Positions 1 through 11,097 of a stretch of DNA of 64,000 nt are shown here, one piece after another. Positions within the stretch are counted from its first letter, which is position 1. Each line of letters starts with the position of its first letter. Location: assembly GCA_022495005.1 (NCBI GenBank), contig JAGYXB010002040.1, forward strand, positions 744,001 to 808,000. The letters run 5' to 3'. The notes beneath the pieces are model-generated. The model did no database searches. It was given only the letters and a program-made list of their open reading frames with translations, and had not been told where the DNA came from. Both the position numbers and the translations under genes were made by a program. This stretch comes from Rhyacophila brunnea (lineage: Eukaryota; Arthropoda; Insecta; Trichoptera; Rhyacophilidae).

Positions 1-240
1 CGACCTAAAGAGGTTGGACGGTTTTTAATATACGACCAAATTTCCGATACAACATTTCACGGTGATACGGCGAACTGCATACATACTAGTTTCTGGACAC
101 GGTTTATATTATTATCGATTGTCATAATAATGTATGGACCCTTGCAAAAGGTACTATTTACCGTGTCCGACTAATGCAAGATCTTTGACAAAGATTCTCA
201 ATTCGCATTCGGAAAATCAAATACCGGACGTTATAAACTT
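1..240 (-). repeat. Dispersed repeat fragment, cut by the window edge
   Basis: Bases 1-80 are nearly the reverse complement of 30466-30545; both carry gaggttggacgg, the word cgatacaacatttcac and its flanks. A related inverted arrangement recurs near 30720-30800 and 40420-40510. No coding frame and no terminal repeats can be placed because the element continues out of the window. Class unknown. Confidence 0.6.
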
Positions 241-421
241 TTGGTAAATATTCACATAATACTCACATAATATACAAATAACAAACATCTAATAAATTAT
301 TTTATTTTTTATTGATAAAAAATAGTCTAGCTGACCTTTGAAAAGGTTGATGATTTACTCCACGTGCTACAAAGGGTTGATTATAGGTGCATATTTCAAC
401 AAGTTGGTGACTTGTGTAGTA

Positions 422-828
422 CATGGCCCCCACATCTTGAAGCGGGCCCCCAGGCTACAATCTTCGGCGGGGCCCCTACCTATCGCCAAGGTTAAAGTCA
501 GTGTGACGATCTACAGTTGTGTAATACAAATAGTGTAATTTAGGGTATTTTATAGCGATTTTTTGTATTTTTAATACACCTATTTGAATTGTGGATTTGT
601 CGAATATCGACAAACAATAATCGAAAATTGCATCGCACTAGTAACATAATTTTGAAATGTTAGTATGATTGATGTGAAATAGCACCGCAGGCGACATTTT
701 TTACTATTAGTGCAATTTTGTGATGTGTTTATCTCACTTGCCTGGTCGGTCCGCCACGCCGGGCCCCCCTTAAGCCCGAGCCCCCAGGCTAGAGCCCTGT
801 CAGCCCCCCCCCCCTTGTGGGGGCCATG
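422..828 (+). mobile_element. hAT-type MITE, family A copy 1
   Basis: A 407-bp non-coding element whose ends are the inverted repeat catggcccccaca, flanked by an 8-bp duplication (gtgtagta at 414-421, atgtagta at 829-836, 7 of 8). The word gcccccaggcta occurs in direct orientation just inside both ends (446-457 and 780-791). The ends are GC-rich and the interior is AT-rich. An 8-bp duplication is the hallmark of hAT transposition. No transposase is present, so it must have been moved in trans. Five further copies lie in this window. Confidence 0.85.
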
Positions 829-880
829 ATGTAGTATAATTAATCGTCTGAAACTAATATAATATTTCTTAAATTTTCAG

Positions 881-1056
881 GTGGACCAACTGTATTCCCG
901 CCAAACCGGACAGTTTTGGTAGCAGAAGGCGAAAGTGCCACCTTTTCAGCAGAATTTTGCGCAAACCCACCTGCCACCAGAGTACTCTGGATTTCAGCCG
1001 ACCGCATCATCAAGCTCGGAGAATATGCTGGCCAAATTGTCGCCCACAATGCTACG
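881..1056 (+). CDS. Internal exon of an immunoglobulin-superfamily cell-surface protein
   Basis: The exon follows a good acceptor (aaattttcag, ends 880) and stops at donor gtaaga (1057). It enters with two bases of a split codon and then has 58 open codons, leaving in phase 0. The peptide reads GPPTVFPPNRTVLVAEGESA, then the B-to-C strand pattern of an I-set Ig domain: a Cys in FCANPP followed eight residues later by the core Trp of VLW. A glycosylation sequon NRT is present. The domain continues in the exon at 2419, whose phase matches. Ig-superfamily proteins of this type act in cell adhesion and recognition at the surface. Earlier exons lie before base 1. The exact family (for example nephrin-like or lachesin-like) cannot be decided from this piece. 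Confidence 0.72.
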
Positions 1057-1403
1057 GTAAGAAGAGAAATTTGCGATTCGTTGTAATAGCGAAAGGATAA
1101 TAAATTTAAAAATGAATAATATATAAATCATAATAAAATCCCTTTGTGTGTTATTGCGTTGAGAAAAAAATGTTCAAACTTTGTCAATCTAAGCGAAAAT
1201 TCAACTGGTTTATAAAAACTTTATTTCGATGTAAATGTTCCTCATATATCATTTATTACATTCATTTCTACCTCTAAACTACTATAAAGTTCCAAAACAT
1301 CTTCGGGGTAAGACCCTTTATAGACAAATTTTAAAACAGATGTGACTGAATAAAATAAATAATTGAAAGTCAAATGATAGATACATTATTATTTTTTTAC
1401 TTT

Positions 1404-1552
1404 GTCTGATCCTAATAAGATCATATGGGCCTCTACAGAGTAGAGGAAATTTTGTTTTTACGAGCAATGGGTGTCAGCCATTTGCTCAACCTATTAGGTC
1501 CTTACGCTGTCTCATACACAAATTGAAAAACAATATGTTTACTTGCCAGACC
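1404..1552 (-). mobile_element. SINE-1 body, head missing
   Basis: Reverse-complement copy of the body of the full SINE at 34189-34432. It shares the 3' gatcctaataagatcatatg, the gcctctacagagtagagg segment and the ttgctcaacctattaggtcc segment. The tRNA-like head with its B box is absent. It lies in the intron between the two Ig-gene exons. Confidence 0.75.
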
Positions 1553-1810
1553 CAATATTAAATTACGCAGGATATTTATAAAAAAATGAAGTAAATAATA
1601 TTCATTAATTAATTTTAATCATCAAGTGGTATAAACATGTTTTCGTCAAGACAGCAAATAATTTGACTACGATATGGAAGACAAAAAATCATAAATATGT
1701 ATACTAAACCTCTTCATATTTTGATTTTTTGTTTTTGAATTATTAATAACCATTTCCTTGCTTTTTCGTACTAGATGGTTGTTGGTAATTTTATACAATC
1801 ACAAACATCC

Positions 1811-1916
1811 AGGCTTTGAGAAAATCACATAAATATTGTGTCCTTACCGAGAAACGAACCCAGAACTCTCGGGTGGAAGGCCAGTTCCTTATGCACGGCA
1901 CCACGAGAGCCGAAAT
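1811..1916 (-). mobile_element. SINE-2 (tRNA-like head) copy
   Basis: Read on the minus strand it starts with a tRNA-like head (ctctcgtggtgccgtgcata) and carries a B-box-like tctgggttcgtttctcgg, followed by a short body. The same order is seen on the minus strand at 59466-59575. The family also appears at 19755, 27114 and 58268. Confidence 0.6.
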
Positions 1917-2136
1917 AATTTATTGTATTATTTCAATATTTCACAATAATAAAAATGAAATTCATTACATTATTTTAGATTATGAATACATCATCAAAAT
2001 TAATAGACCAGACATTCTACTATCTATCTACAAAAACAGCCAGATAATTTAATATAACTATCTACCTATATATAAAAAAAAGTAAGTGAAGAGATTTGCA
2101 AAAACAAATGTAAACACAATGTAAAAAAAAATATGT

Positions 2137-2306
2137 AGATCCTAAAAAGATCACTATGGGCCTCCACTTGTATTAACAGATTTTGTTTTTAGAGAAATGG
2201 GTGTCAGCCACTTGCTCAATCTATTAGGTCCATACTCTGATTAATTAATACACAAATTGAAAAATAATGTGTATTTTCCCAGATTCCCAGATTCGAATCC
2301 TGGGAC
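2137..2306 (-). mobile_element. SINE-1 copy with B box
   Basis: Minus-strand copy of the SINE-1 family that reaches into the tRNA-like head: the B-box core gattcgaatc is at about 2290-2300. The body has decayed relative to 34189-34432. It is the second SINE-1 in the same 1.4 kb intron. Confidence 0.75.
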
Positions 2307-2418
2307 AATGAATAATTTAATGTTGTGAGAAAACATAGTACTTAGATGAAAAACATGTATTTATCATACAATTTAGCAGTTTGCATAGAAATAATTAAAG
2401 AATCGCTATTTATTTCAG

Positions 2419-2718
2419 AACTCTTCGTCGCAAGATTGCAGCATTGCAACGCTGACAATAGAATCAGCTGGTCTCCAACATAGTGGAGAATATTCCTTAC
2501 TGGCAAGAAACTCTCAAGGATCCACAGAAGCTGTCTTTCTTCTGGCTGTTACAGGATCCAGGAAGGTGTCCAAGACATCTGAAGGAAACATAATTGATTG
2601 GTTGGCGTCTATCGGCAGCCATGGCAATCGTCCAATCATTTGTAAAAGTGTTTTAGCAACGGCTTTTGCAATTATCGGTGTGATAAGAAAAACACTACTC
2701 TTTCATAAATTTCGATAG
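2419..2718 (+). CDS. Terminal exon of the Ig-superfamily gene, with C-terminal hydrophobic anchor
   Basis: The exon follows acceptor tatttcag (ends 2418) and is open for 99 codons to TAG (2716-2718). The peptide completes an I-set domain: IATLTIESAGLQHSGEYSLL then ARNSQGS, matching the F-G strand pattern LTI..a..D.G.Y.C.A.N..G. The position normally held by the second disulfide Cys is Leu (Y-S-L-L-A), so the standard bridge to the Cys at about 965 cannot form; a Cys at SQDCSI lies one strand earlier. The chain ends with a hydrophobic run SVLATAFAIIGVI and a basic tail, consistent with a membrane anchor, or with a GPI signal as the alternative. Exon phase joins 881-1056 exactly, and a poly(A) signal follows within 60 bp. 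Confidence 0.72.
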   Translation, partial: NSSSQDCSIATLTIESAGLQHSGEYSLLARNSQGSTEAVFLLAVTGSRKVSKTSEGNIIDWLASIGSHGNRPIICKSVLATAFAIIGVIRKTLLFHKFR

Positions 2719-2771
2719 GAAGTACTCTCAGTACCTACTCTGATAATTTTTGAAATTTTCTAAATTAAAAA

Positions 2772-2777
2772 AATAAA
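2772..2777 (+). terminator. Poly(A) signal of the Ig-superfamily gene
   Basis: Canonical aataaa 54 bases after the TAG stop, in an A-rich stretch followed by T-rich sequence. Its position fits a short 3' UTR. Confidence 0.6.
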
Positions 2778-3640
2778 CTCAACAATATATATTACAATTT
2801 TATTTCACTTTTCATTGTGTACCTACTGACAAACCGCTCTTTGGCTCTGGAGGGATAGAGATAGAGGTGGAATGTTTTTGGAAGGATGAACACTGTTTTG
2901 GTTAACTGATTTATTGACAATAGAAATTACAAGATAATTATGTAAAATATATGTTTGATTACACAACGCGTGTGTGGAGAGAAGTATTTAGTTAAATAGA
3001 ACTGGATTTAAAAACACTATTCAAAGTTCAAATGAGGGTGAACGAACTTCGTGAATCAGGAGTAAGCGTAAACCAAAATGCATGGCAAATCAATTGTATA
3101 CCAATAGCGTGCAAAAAAAGAGGGTGTTACTCTAACAAAAAAATGTTCTTAGCATCCGCCTCTACCCTGATGTGTTCAAAGTTGATTCTCTTAATCTTTA
3201 GACTCACAATATCTTCAGATCCTACTCGACAATATCCCTCCACCTTATACCTATGAGGTCGACCACCTCTTCATTTACCTTCCGGCGTCCCAAATAACAG
3301 TATTTTGTTATGCTTCACTCGTCGTCTGCCATAATTTCTAAGATGGCCTAATTTGATGCACTATTCCACCGTACAAAGCATGTAATTTGCAATCAGTCAA
3401 ATTTGGAAGTCAAATCATTAAACGCACGGTAAAGAGGCACTCGATGTATGACCACGGTCAGATGCTTATGTACTAAATTTCCATGAACCGAAATCATAAG
3501 TTCAGTAAATCGCATGGTTCAAAACTATATATGGGTTTCGTCCATGGGTGGCCTAAATGTTGTATCTCCGTATTCCGTATCAGTCGAATGGGCCCAACAC
3601 TTTGTCATACACCATGTTTCTGAACCATACTGTCAGCATG
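2778..3640. other. Intergenic, nothing recognised
   Basis: AT-rich sequence with one unconvincing open stretch (3032-3256 plus) that resembles no protein I know. No repeat ends or RNA genes seen. Confidence 0.4.
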
Positions 3641-3925
3641 GGGCCTTATGTTGTAACTTGCGAGTTGAAGTCGCCCGGTCGACATGACGTCATATGACAT
3701 CATTGTGACGTACCACCGCAGTGAGTCAATAGCATTCGAGAAATTAACGCTACTCTTATACTGGCGTTATTCATTGTCCCCATACACAAATAGGTGTTTC
3801 AGCATAATAATATATATGGTGAGCCGTGTGCTTGGGCGGCTCGCCTCGATGCGTGTATTGAGGTTACGTCACAATTACGTCATGTCGTCGGGTGACTTCA
3901 TGTCACAAGTTATAACATAGGGCAC
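3641..3925. mobile_element. Small TIR element (MITE)
   Basis: The left end (ccttatgttgtaacttgcga, continuing to gacatgacgt at about 3690) is mirrored by the right end from 3877 to 3925, giving imperfect inverted arms of about 50 bp, roughly four fifths identical. Total about 285 bp and no transposase. The target duplication is unclear, so the superfamily is unassigned. The open stretch 3684-3920 inside it is probably chance. Confidence 0.6.
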
Positions 3926-4755
3926 CTGGTCTAATTGAAAAAAAATGGCTATAACTAAATCTTCCTTTTTTAAAATGCCTATCAATAAATTTAGTTAACA
4001 AAGGTGGGTACACAATACTTGTTTTCAAATTTAAATTTTTTATAATTACTTGCTTCATAATATTTATAACAAGTTTTTTTATATATTATCAAACAACCAA
4101 TAATTTCAACACAATTTTAGTATTTTTTTCAATGTCAGTAAACACCAAAGTCTTTTTTCCAATATAGTGGACTCTTATCATAGGTACCTACTATTCAATT
4201 AACAATTTTTAATAAATAATATTTTTATGAAAATGCATATTTTGAAGTTTACATTCCTACCAACTGGTAAAAATTACAAAATATAAATATTTAATCTACA
4301 ATGTGAATCTATTAGGAAATCTGTACTCTCTTGAATGTTGAAATATTTAATGTAATAATAAATTAATGTAAATATATTTTTATTTATTTGAATGTACCTG
4401 TATGTCGATAAGTAATAACAATGAGAATTCAGTTATAAAATACGTATATAAGTAATATAACTACACTTGAACAATATGACTTTTGCCTATGCTGATTGAC
4501 AAATTCACTTTTTAATTATCTATTCATAACTATTAAAATAATAAATTAAATAGTGGAGTCAGTTATAATTCATATTAATAATTTCAAATACCTTTTTAAC
4601 AAACCATTCATAAAAGATAATATGGTATTTCAATAATACATAAGTACTTTTCACTGTTTATGGAGGGTAATTTAGTGCTACTAGTGACATCTAGCAATAG
4701 AAAGTAATACTAAAACTATTAAAGAAAATAATATAATATATTATTATATTTTTTT
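3926..4755. other. AT-rich spacer, nothing recognised
   Basis: Very A+T-rich sequence with no open frames of note, no inverted ends and no repeats shared with the rest of the window. Confidence 0.4.
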
Positions 4756-4769
4756 AATCCAAAAATAGT

Positions 4770-5223
4770 ATCTTCAAAACTAACCTCCCATTGTGTCTGA
4801 AGTGCAAAGTGTTGTAAAGTTCAACAAATATGTGTGCTATCAACGCTCACGTATGCATGTGAAACATGGACTCTTAATGTATGAGAAATCCAAAAATTAC
4901 GAGTAGCGCAATGTGGCGTAGAAAGGTGCATGCTGTGCGTAACGTGTAAAGATCATAAAAGAAACTAATAGATGAGGAACCAGACAAGAGTATGTGATAC
5001 GATAGATGTCGGTAATCAGATGAAATGACAATGGGCTGGACATAACAACCGCTGGACAAATTGCACTAAATGCCCATAAGGGCCCTAAAACCCGAGGGAT
5101 AGATGAACTCACAAAGTTCGGTGGATATAAATCTCAGCAAAGAACTAGGGACTGAGAAGAGCAGAAGGAGCTAAGGGAGGCATTCATCCAGCAATGGATC
5201 GGCCCCGGCTGATGATGATGATG
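4770..5223 (+). mobile_element. 5'-truncated RTE-like LINE with target duplication
   Basis: Broken frames read like the C-terminal end of a non-LTR reverse transcriptase protein: LTYACETWTL, QKLRVAQ, TRVCDTID and QWAGH, then a charged tail. The 3' end reads attcatccagcaatggatcg followed by (gat)n, a tail style known from RTE-type LINEs of insects. A duplication of the target flanks it: aatccaaaaatagt at 4756-4769 and aatccaaaatagt at 5224-5236. Stops and frameshifts show it is dead. The same 3' tail appears at 35743 and is the core of the tandem array at 7740-9190. Confidence 0.75.
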
Positions 5224-5236
5224 AATCCAAAATAGT

Positions 5237-6955
5237 TTTAATACAATTCTTATTTAGTTTACACTTTTTTATTAATTATATTTCTAATCATGATTCAATA
5301 TTGACGTGACATACCATTTGTATGATTCATATTCTGTTGCTAGATGTCTCTATTTGACTTAGAGTAGCACTGTACTTTGCCTTCATTAAGGTCAATTAAT
5401 TTACTAACTATAGTGCGAAATCTTTACGGTGATAGGCGGGCGGCTTGGAGAACTACATCCCCTCCTCTCGTGGTTCAGTACTTTCGATACTTCGAAATCG
5501 AAAAACATAGACAAGATACAATACGAGCGCCGCCGCCAGGTCTCACGCAAAAGATTTTGCAGTCTATTGAAGACGGATTCCATATTAATTTGCTGAAGCT
5601 TCTTATTTTATTTGATCACACAGAATGGGTAATGTAGTAATTTACTAAAATATTGTTCAAGTATAGTTAGAAATTTCGCTTTTTCTAGTTTTTAACCAGT
5701 TTTAGCTGTGATAAATGTTCGATAAGCTTAATGATAACTATAACAAACATAAAAAAACGCTATGTAATAAAATTAAACTAAATGTATCACTATAATAAAA
5801 AAAAAAGGATTGCAAACCTGGAAACACCAAATTTATGTACTTATTGTTTCTAGCATAAGAAAAAAAAGTATTTTTGTTTTTATTGGGATATTTTTACAGT
5901 ACGAAAAACATCAATGAAGTTGTATAAACATAAGACAACTTAATATTATTGTTTATTTGTTATTTATTATTTTTAAAAATTCAATCTGTCATAAATTATT
6001 GTGAGATCATAGTGATTCTGTTATAAAAGAATGGCACACTAAGGTTAGATAAAATAAAAATTATTTGTATTTATGTCCATGATTAAATCGTAGTTAGTCC
6101 TTTTGATCTCCAAGATAGTAAAATTGGCTAGCTTGATACGGGACTTATGGGAGAGTTTTGAATCTACATAATATACTTAATAATTATAATATGTTTTATA
6201 AAAACTAAATAATATGACATTATCCAAAAGCTTCATTTAAGTAATCACAGATGTCTCTATTTAACTTCTCCCGGGGTTACCTCCAATATTCTGCCTCTAG
6301 TCATCCAAAGTGGCATTCAACCAGTGCTAAATCCTTACCGTAATCTAATGTTGCTCATATTAACAATTACGTATATATAATTTTGTAATAAGTGCATAGA
6401 TAATGAAATTTTCCTGCCTTTGGTTTTTCTAAAATCTATTTTTTACTTGTACACTGCATACTTATTGGTTTAGTCATTTGAGACTCTGTTTTAGAACATC
6501 TTCATAAATATCATAATCACTCAATCTCCAGTAATGTTTGACATCAATAAATTACTGTATAATCTAGACTTCATAAAAAAAAATTAGTTATAACATTGGA
6601 CGACAGATTATACAAAAATCCGTTAAAATTTTCCTGACTAAATATTTTGTAGATTAGCAAAAGTTTACTATCTTGCTGTAGGATCAAACAGGTGTGTTGT
6701 AAATAAAGAAAAAATGTTACTTATATAAAATTTGTAATAACTTTGTTGTAAATGCCATTAAAATAAAATGAAGAAAGAACAAAATATCGTCCAATCATTT
6801 TACTGTTATTTACACGACAATATATACAATTGGACACACTTACCGATAACATGACACTTTATTAAGTAGGTGTATTTTAACTTATTAAGAATTATTTATT
6901 TCATGATTTTGCATTTACATAATATATAATTAATTATATACAAAAATATATAATA
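5237..6955. other. AT-rich spacer, nothing firmly recognised
   Basis: The one longer frame (5377-5637 plus, 86 codons) has a locally GC-richer middle and a proline-rich turn (RAPPPG), but it matches no family I know and has no clear splice sites. The rest is AT-rich without detectable repeat ends. Confidence 0.35.
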
Positions 6956-7325
6956 CAAGCTGAAGTACCCGGCTTCGCATAGGGTCGCTTCATGGATACA
7001 TTTATCTTAGATAATTAAAAAATAACTAGCTGAGCCAGCTGGCTCTCGCCAGTCTGTCTCGCTAGGTCTTGCAGACGGCTTGGCGGTGTTGGATTTTAAT
7101 ATAATTGTGAAGTATGCATAGATGGCGCCATAGTTTTCCCTTCGGGATGGGTTTTTATTCACGTCAGACAGTTTGACATTTCGCTGATTTGTCATTTTTA
7201 CGATTTGCAAATCGTCGCTGCCAATATAAATTTGTATTCATATGCGTAGTCTATTCAGGAGTCTGGCCTTCAGAATATCGTCTAACACCGCCTTAGGCTG
7301 CTATGCCTAGCAGAACACCTGGCAA
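6956..7325. repeat. Dispersed repeat with 'cccggcttcgcatagggtcgc' type end
   Basis: The sequence begins aagctgaagtacccggcttc and continues into a GC-richer block. A comparable start (cgtctcgcacgaggccgctt) is at 62076, where the downstream sequence is also repetitive. The word aactagctga at 7022 resembles the Helitron 3' end at 11098 (CTAG plus gctga). Classification is uncertain. Confidence 0.35.
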
Positions 7326-7739
7326 TCACCGTTTGTTACCACTGACATTTTAATTTTAATATAATATATGTGTAGGTATGTGCAGTTAAATATGATAAAT
7401 AATTATACATCTAAATCATTCGAATATAAAGCAATATATTATGTGATTATCATAAATAGCGATCCAATATAACGTGATATTAATCTCCTTCGGGTTCCAT
7501 TGCGATAATAGAAGGTTAGCAGTGTAAAAAATAAATTTAAACATTATTTTGTTTCATTGTCCATAAAAAATAAATGCTTGCAGCCATAGAATAATATTTA
7601 AAAAATCAAAATTTGAATTAAAAATTAACCTTACACAATATAGTTTCCCGGTGCGGGATATTCATATCGAGACATATAATGAAGCAATACATATTATATC
7701 TGAGAGGAATAGAACAATTCTGATAAGAATATGAATTTA

Positions 7740-7769
7740 TAATACCTAAAGATGTGGAATCAGCTTAAA

Positions 7770-7801
<32 letters not shown>

Positions 7802-9190
7802 TTGATGACGATATAAATGGGTAGGTACATAAAATCACAAATTAAAAAAAATATAGAAGTTTATATGACCAAGAAGAGTAGAATTAGGTTGGGATAACCG
7901 TCATCCAGCAGTGGATTGATCTTGGTTGATGATGACAATGACGATATTATGAATGGGTAAATATAATATCAGCAATTTTGATAAATATAGCAATTCATAT
8001 GACTGACAGAAATTCAAACAACTTAGAGAGGTCTTCATCCACCGGTGGATTGATTCAGGGTCGTGATGAAAATGGAAATATAAATATATATAATATAATA
8101 TCACCGATTTTGATAAATACAGCAATTCAAATGACATAAAGAAGTAGAATCAGGCATGGGAGGCCTTTATCCAGCAGTGGATGGGTTCAGGTCAATGATG
8201 ATAAGGACGATAGAAATAGGTATAATATAGTAGTAGAATCAGGTTGCGGAACCCTTCATCCAGCAGTGGATTGATCCTGGTTGATGATGATGACGATATG
8301 AATATATTTTTTCCGACCATGTCCGATCCGAATAGGATCATATGGGCCTCCACAGAATAGAGGTTTGTATATAATGTATATATAGGTTTGAATATATAGA
8401 TAATTGTAATATCACCGATTTTGATAAATACAGAAATTCATATGACAGTAAGGAGTAGAATCAGGGTAGGGAGGTCTTTATTAAGCAGTGGATTGGTTCA
8501 GGTCGACGATGATGATGACGATATGAATATGGAGATAAATAAAACATTACCGATTTTGATATATACAGAAATTCATATGACAAAAGGAGTATAATCAGGC
8601 TACGGAGGTCTTTATTAAGCAGTGGATGGATCCTGGTTGATGATGATGATGATGACGATATGAATATGTAGATAAAAATAATATCACCGATTTTGATCAA
8701 TACAGCAATTCATATGACAGAAAGGAGTAGAACCGGGCTAATGAGGCCATTATCCAGCAGTGGATTGGTTCAGGTCGATGATATAAGAATGATAGAAATA
8801 GGTATAATATCACAAATTCGTTAAACCGATAATAGTAGAATCAGGTTGCGAAACCCTTCATCCAGCAGTGGATTGGTCCTGGTTGATGATTATGATGACG
8901 ATTTGAATATTGTAGATAAATAACATTAGAAATTCAATACTGTCACGAATACAATCAACGTAGAGAGGCCTTCATCCAGCAGTGGATTTATTGAGGCTCG
9001 TGATAATAATGGCATTATATATAGATAGGTAGATAATAATATAATATCACTGATTTTGATAAATATAACAATTCATGTGTAAGTAAGGAGTAGAATAAAG
9101 CTGAGGAGGCCTTCATCCAGCAGTGGATAGGATATGATGATGATAGGGACGATAAAAATAGGTAGATATTATGCAATATCACACATTTTA
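7740..9190. repeat. Tandem array, about 11 units, built on an RTE LINE 3'-tail motif
   Basis: The core ccttcatccagcagtggatt followed by ggttgatgatgatgacgata recurs near 7780, 7895, 8033, 8165, 8255, 8475, 8608, 8745, 8858, 8970 and 9110. Units of about 90-140 bp also share tatcaccgattttgataaat and a tail ending agtagaatcagg. The core equals the 3' tail of the LINE fragments ending at 5223 and near 35775. Divergence between units shows the array is old. A SINE-1 fragment sits inside it at 8311-8370. Short open frames here are by-products of the repeat. Confidence 0.85.
8311..8370 (-). mobile_element. SINE-1 3'-end fragment inside the tandem array
   Basis: Contains ttccgaccatgtccgatccg and the gcctccacagaatagagg segment, matching the 3' part of SINE-1 on the minus strand. 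It interrupts the otherwise periodic array and lengthens that unit. Confidence 0.7.
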
Positions 9191-9784
9191 ATATCTATAA
9201 CAATTCGTATTAATTTCTTTCATTGTTTGCAATGGCAACTATATCGTGATCTATGGAAATTAGTAGCCTAGGTAATTATTCAATAAAAAAAATAGTGTGT
9301 GAACAGCCACAAAGAAGTATTTAAAAAAATCAAATTTGGAATATCACGTTATCTATGATATTGCGGACAGTTGCGGACGCGCCTATCAGATTTTTATTTA
9401 CGTAGTGAATTGTACCAAGATTATGGTTTTTTCATCTGAAAAAAGTGTGCCAATGCCTACATTACGATATTTGAATAAAAATAATCGATTCCGTTTGTCA
9501 ATTAAAGGATTAGAAGGTCTTAAGCGACAAAGACGTCATTCTTCTGTACGTTAAATGAAATGTGGCGAATCGTATATGGTATATGAGAAAATATCGGATA
9601 TAAACGTCACATACCTACAAAATCATGGAAAATTTCTGAAATGTGTTCAATTCAAACGGTAGATAATTCGGTAGCGCACATTTCGAAGTGAAGATGTTAA
9701 AATAACAATAAAATGTCGCTTAAATGAGCTGTTGGTGCGTTTTCCAAAATCTCTTAGGATAATAATATATAGGAGATAATAAGT
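9191..9784. other. Spacer, nothing recognised
   Basis: One 72-codon frame (9336-9554 plus) starts with an ATG and ends in a basic stretch (LKRQRRH), but has no family resemblance, no convincing splice signals and no neighbours that suggest a gene. Confidence 0.35.
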
Positions 9785-10235
9785 AATTATCTTTTTAATA
9801 TTAAAACATCTGTGTAATACAATATGGCAATATGAAAGTAATTCTAATAGGAGTAAAGGTCAAACACTAAATTAAAATTGAATCCAAAATATGCAAACGT
9901 TATTAATAGTATAAATATGAAGTAAAAAAATTCAAATTCCGATGGAACAAACAAGCAACAAACTTTGTATTTTATATAATACTAATTTAGAAACCTTCGC
10001 AGGTGTGCTCACAACAACTTACCAAAGTTTCATCGCAATCGGATGAATGGTATAGGAACGCATACGGGACAGACAGACAGACAGACAATCATTTTTATAT
10101 ATAAGATATAGCCTATAACCTTCGCGCAAGTGCAAGCAATAAGGTGACAAAGTTTTATCGCAATCAGATGAACAGTATGGTTGCGCATAAAATACGAACA
10201 AACAAACAAATATTGATTATTATATATTAGATTAT
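9785..10235 (+). repeat. Dispersed repeat with an internal direct duplication
   Basis: Shares words with 62150-62330 (aatccaaaatatgcaaac and acaaactttgtatttt in the same order). Its right part is two related blocks of about 115 bp, 9995-10110 and 10111-10235. Each has aaccttcgc, then a segment like aagtttcatcgcaatcggat, then a short tetranucleotide run (cagacagacagacag in one, acaaacaaacaaa in the other) and an AT-rich end. This looks like a tandemly duplicated 3' end of a retroelement; class not settled. Confidence 0.55.
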
Positions 10236-10239
10236 TATC

Positions 10240-11097
10240 ATATCGGAGGTAAAACTCACTAAGTGCATTGTACAACTCTGATAACAGTATAAGTAGGTAG
10301 GTATATTACATTTGAACTATTATTGTAACAAAACCGTTTATTTTGAATGTGGGGTAAAATGAGTAAGTATATTATTTAAATGAAATTTGTATATTGAAAG
10401 AAATCATGATTACTGCTCCAAGAGAGAGCACAGTATGGACATTCATTTGGAGATTATGTGGATTCTGAAAAACCTGCAGCTCAACCACTTCGAATCGGGT
10501 ACCTATAAATAATTATATGACGTGTATATTTTCAAAAACCAATAAATTCACATTACTTATTATGGAAATTTAACAAAAAATATACCTATACCTACATAGA
10601 AAAATATATACATATTACATGTGTAATTTACACAATTTACAATATTCTATAACTTCTCAAACCTGCCAAAAGTGAAAATTAAAAATCATGATGTAAATAA
10701 AATTGTCAATATGTCAGATTTTATTTAGCTTATATTTATTACTATGAAAGGTTTGAGTATATTTTTTAAAAATACAATAAGATGATAAACCTATGGGATA
10801 AAAAAAAACTAGTGATGGTACATAATATTGATCGCAAGCCTCAACTCTACGGTGCATGACTAAAAAAATGATAGCAGATCGGGGTAATAAAAAAAAAACA
10901 AAATAATACAATGTAAAGGCTACAATATAGGACAAGTAAACATTAATTATCATGGAACTCAAGGAAAATATTAATTGTATCTTAATATTTAAATTCCCTC
11001 ATCATAGACACCCCTTACATTACATGAATCATGAGGTGGAGCTAACAGACTCAATATGAAACAATATACAAAAATTGGACTAATTATTATAATATAA
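10240..11097. other. AT-rich spacer, nothing recognised
   Basis: No convincing frame, RNA gene or repeat end. A long minus-strand open stretch (10714-10962) is rich in Tyr, Phe and Ile, as expected of translated AT-rich DNA. Confidence 0.35.

Noticed and set aside
338..538. 66-codon plus frame with GPHILKRAPRLQSSAGPLP
   Set aside because: It overlaps the left end of MITE family A and its equivalents in other copies are broken; it is not a gene.
7901..8700. Minus-strand frames with repeated LLYLSKSVILY segments
   Set aside because: They are translations of the tandem array, repeated because the DNA is repeated.
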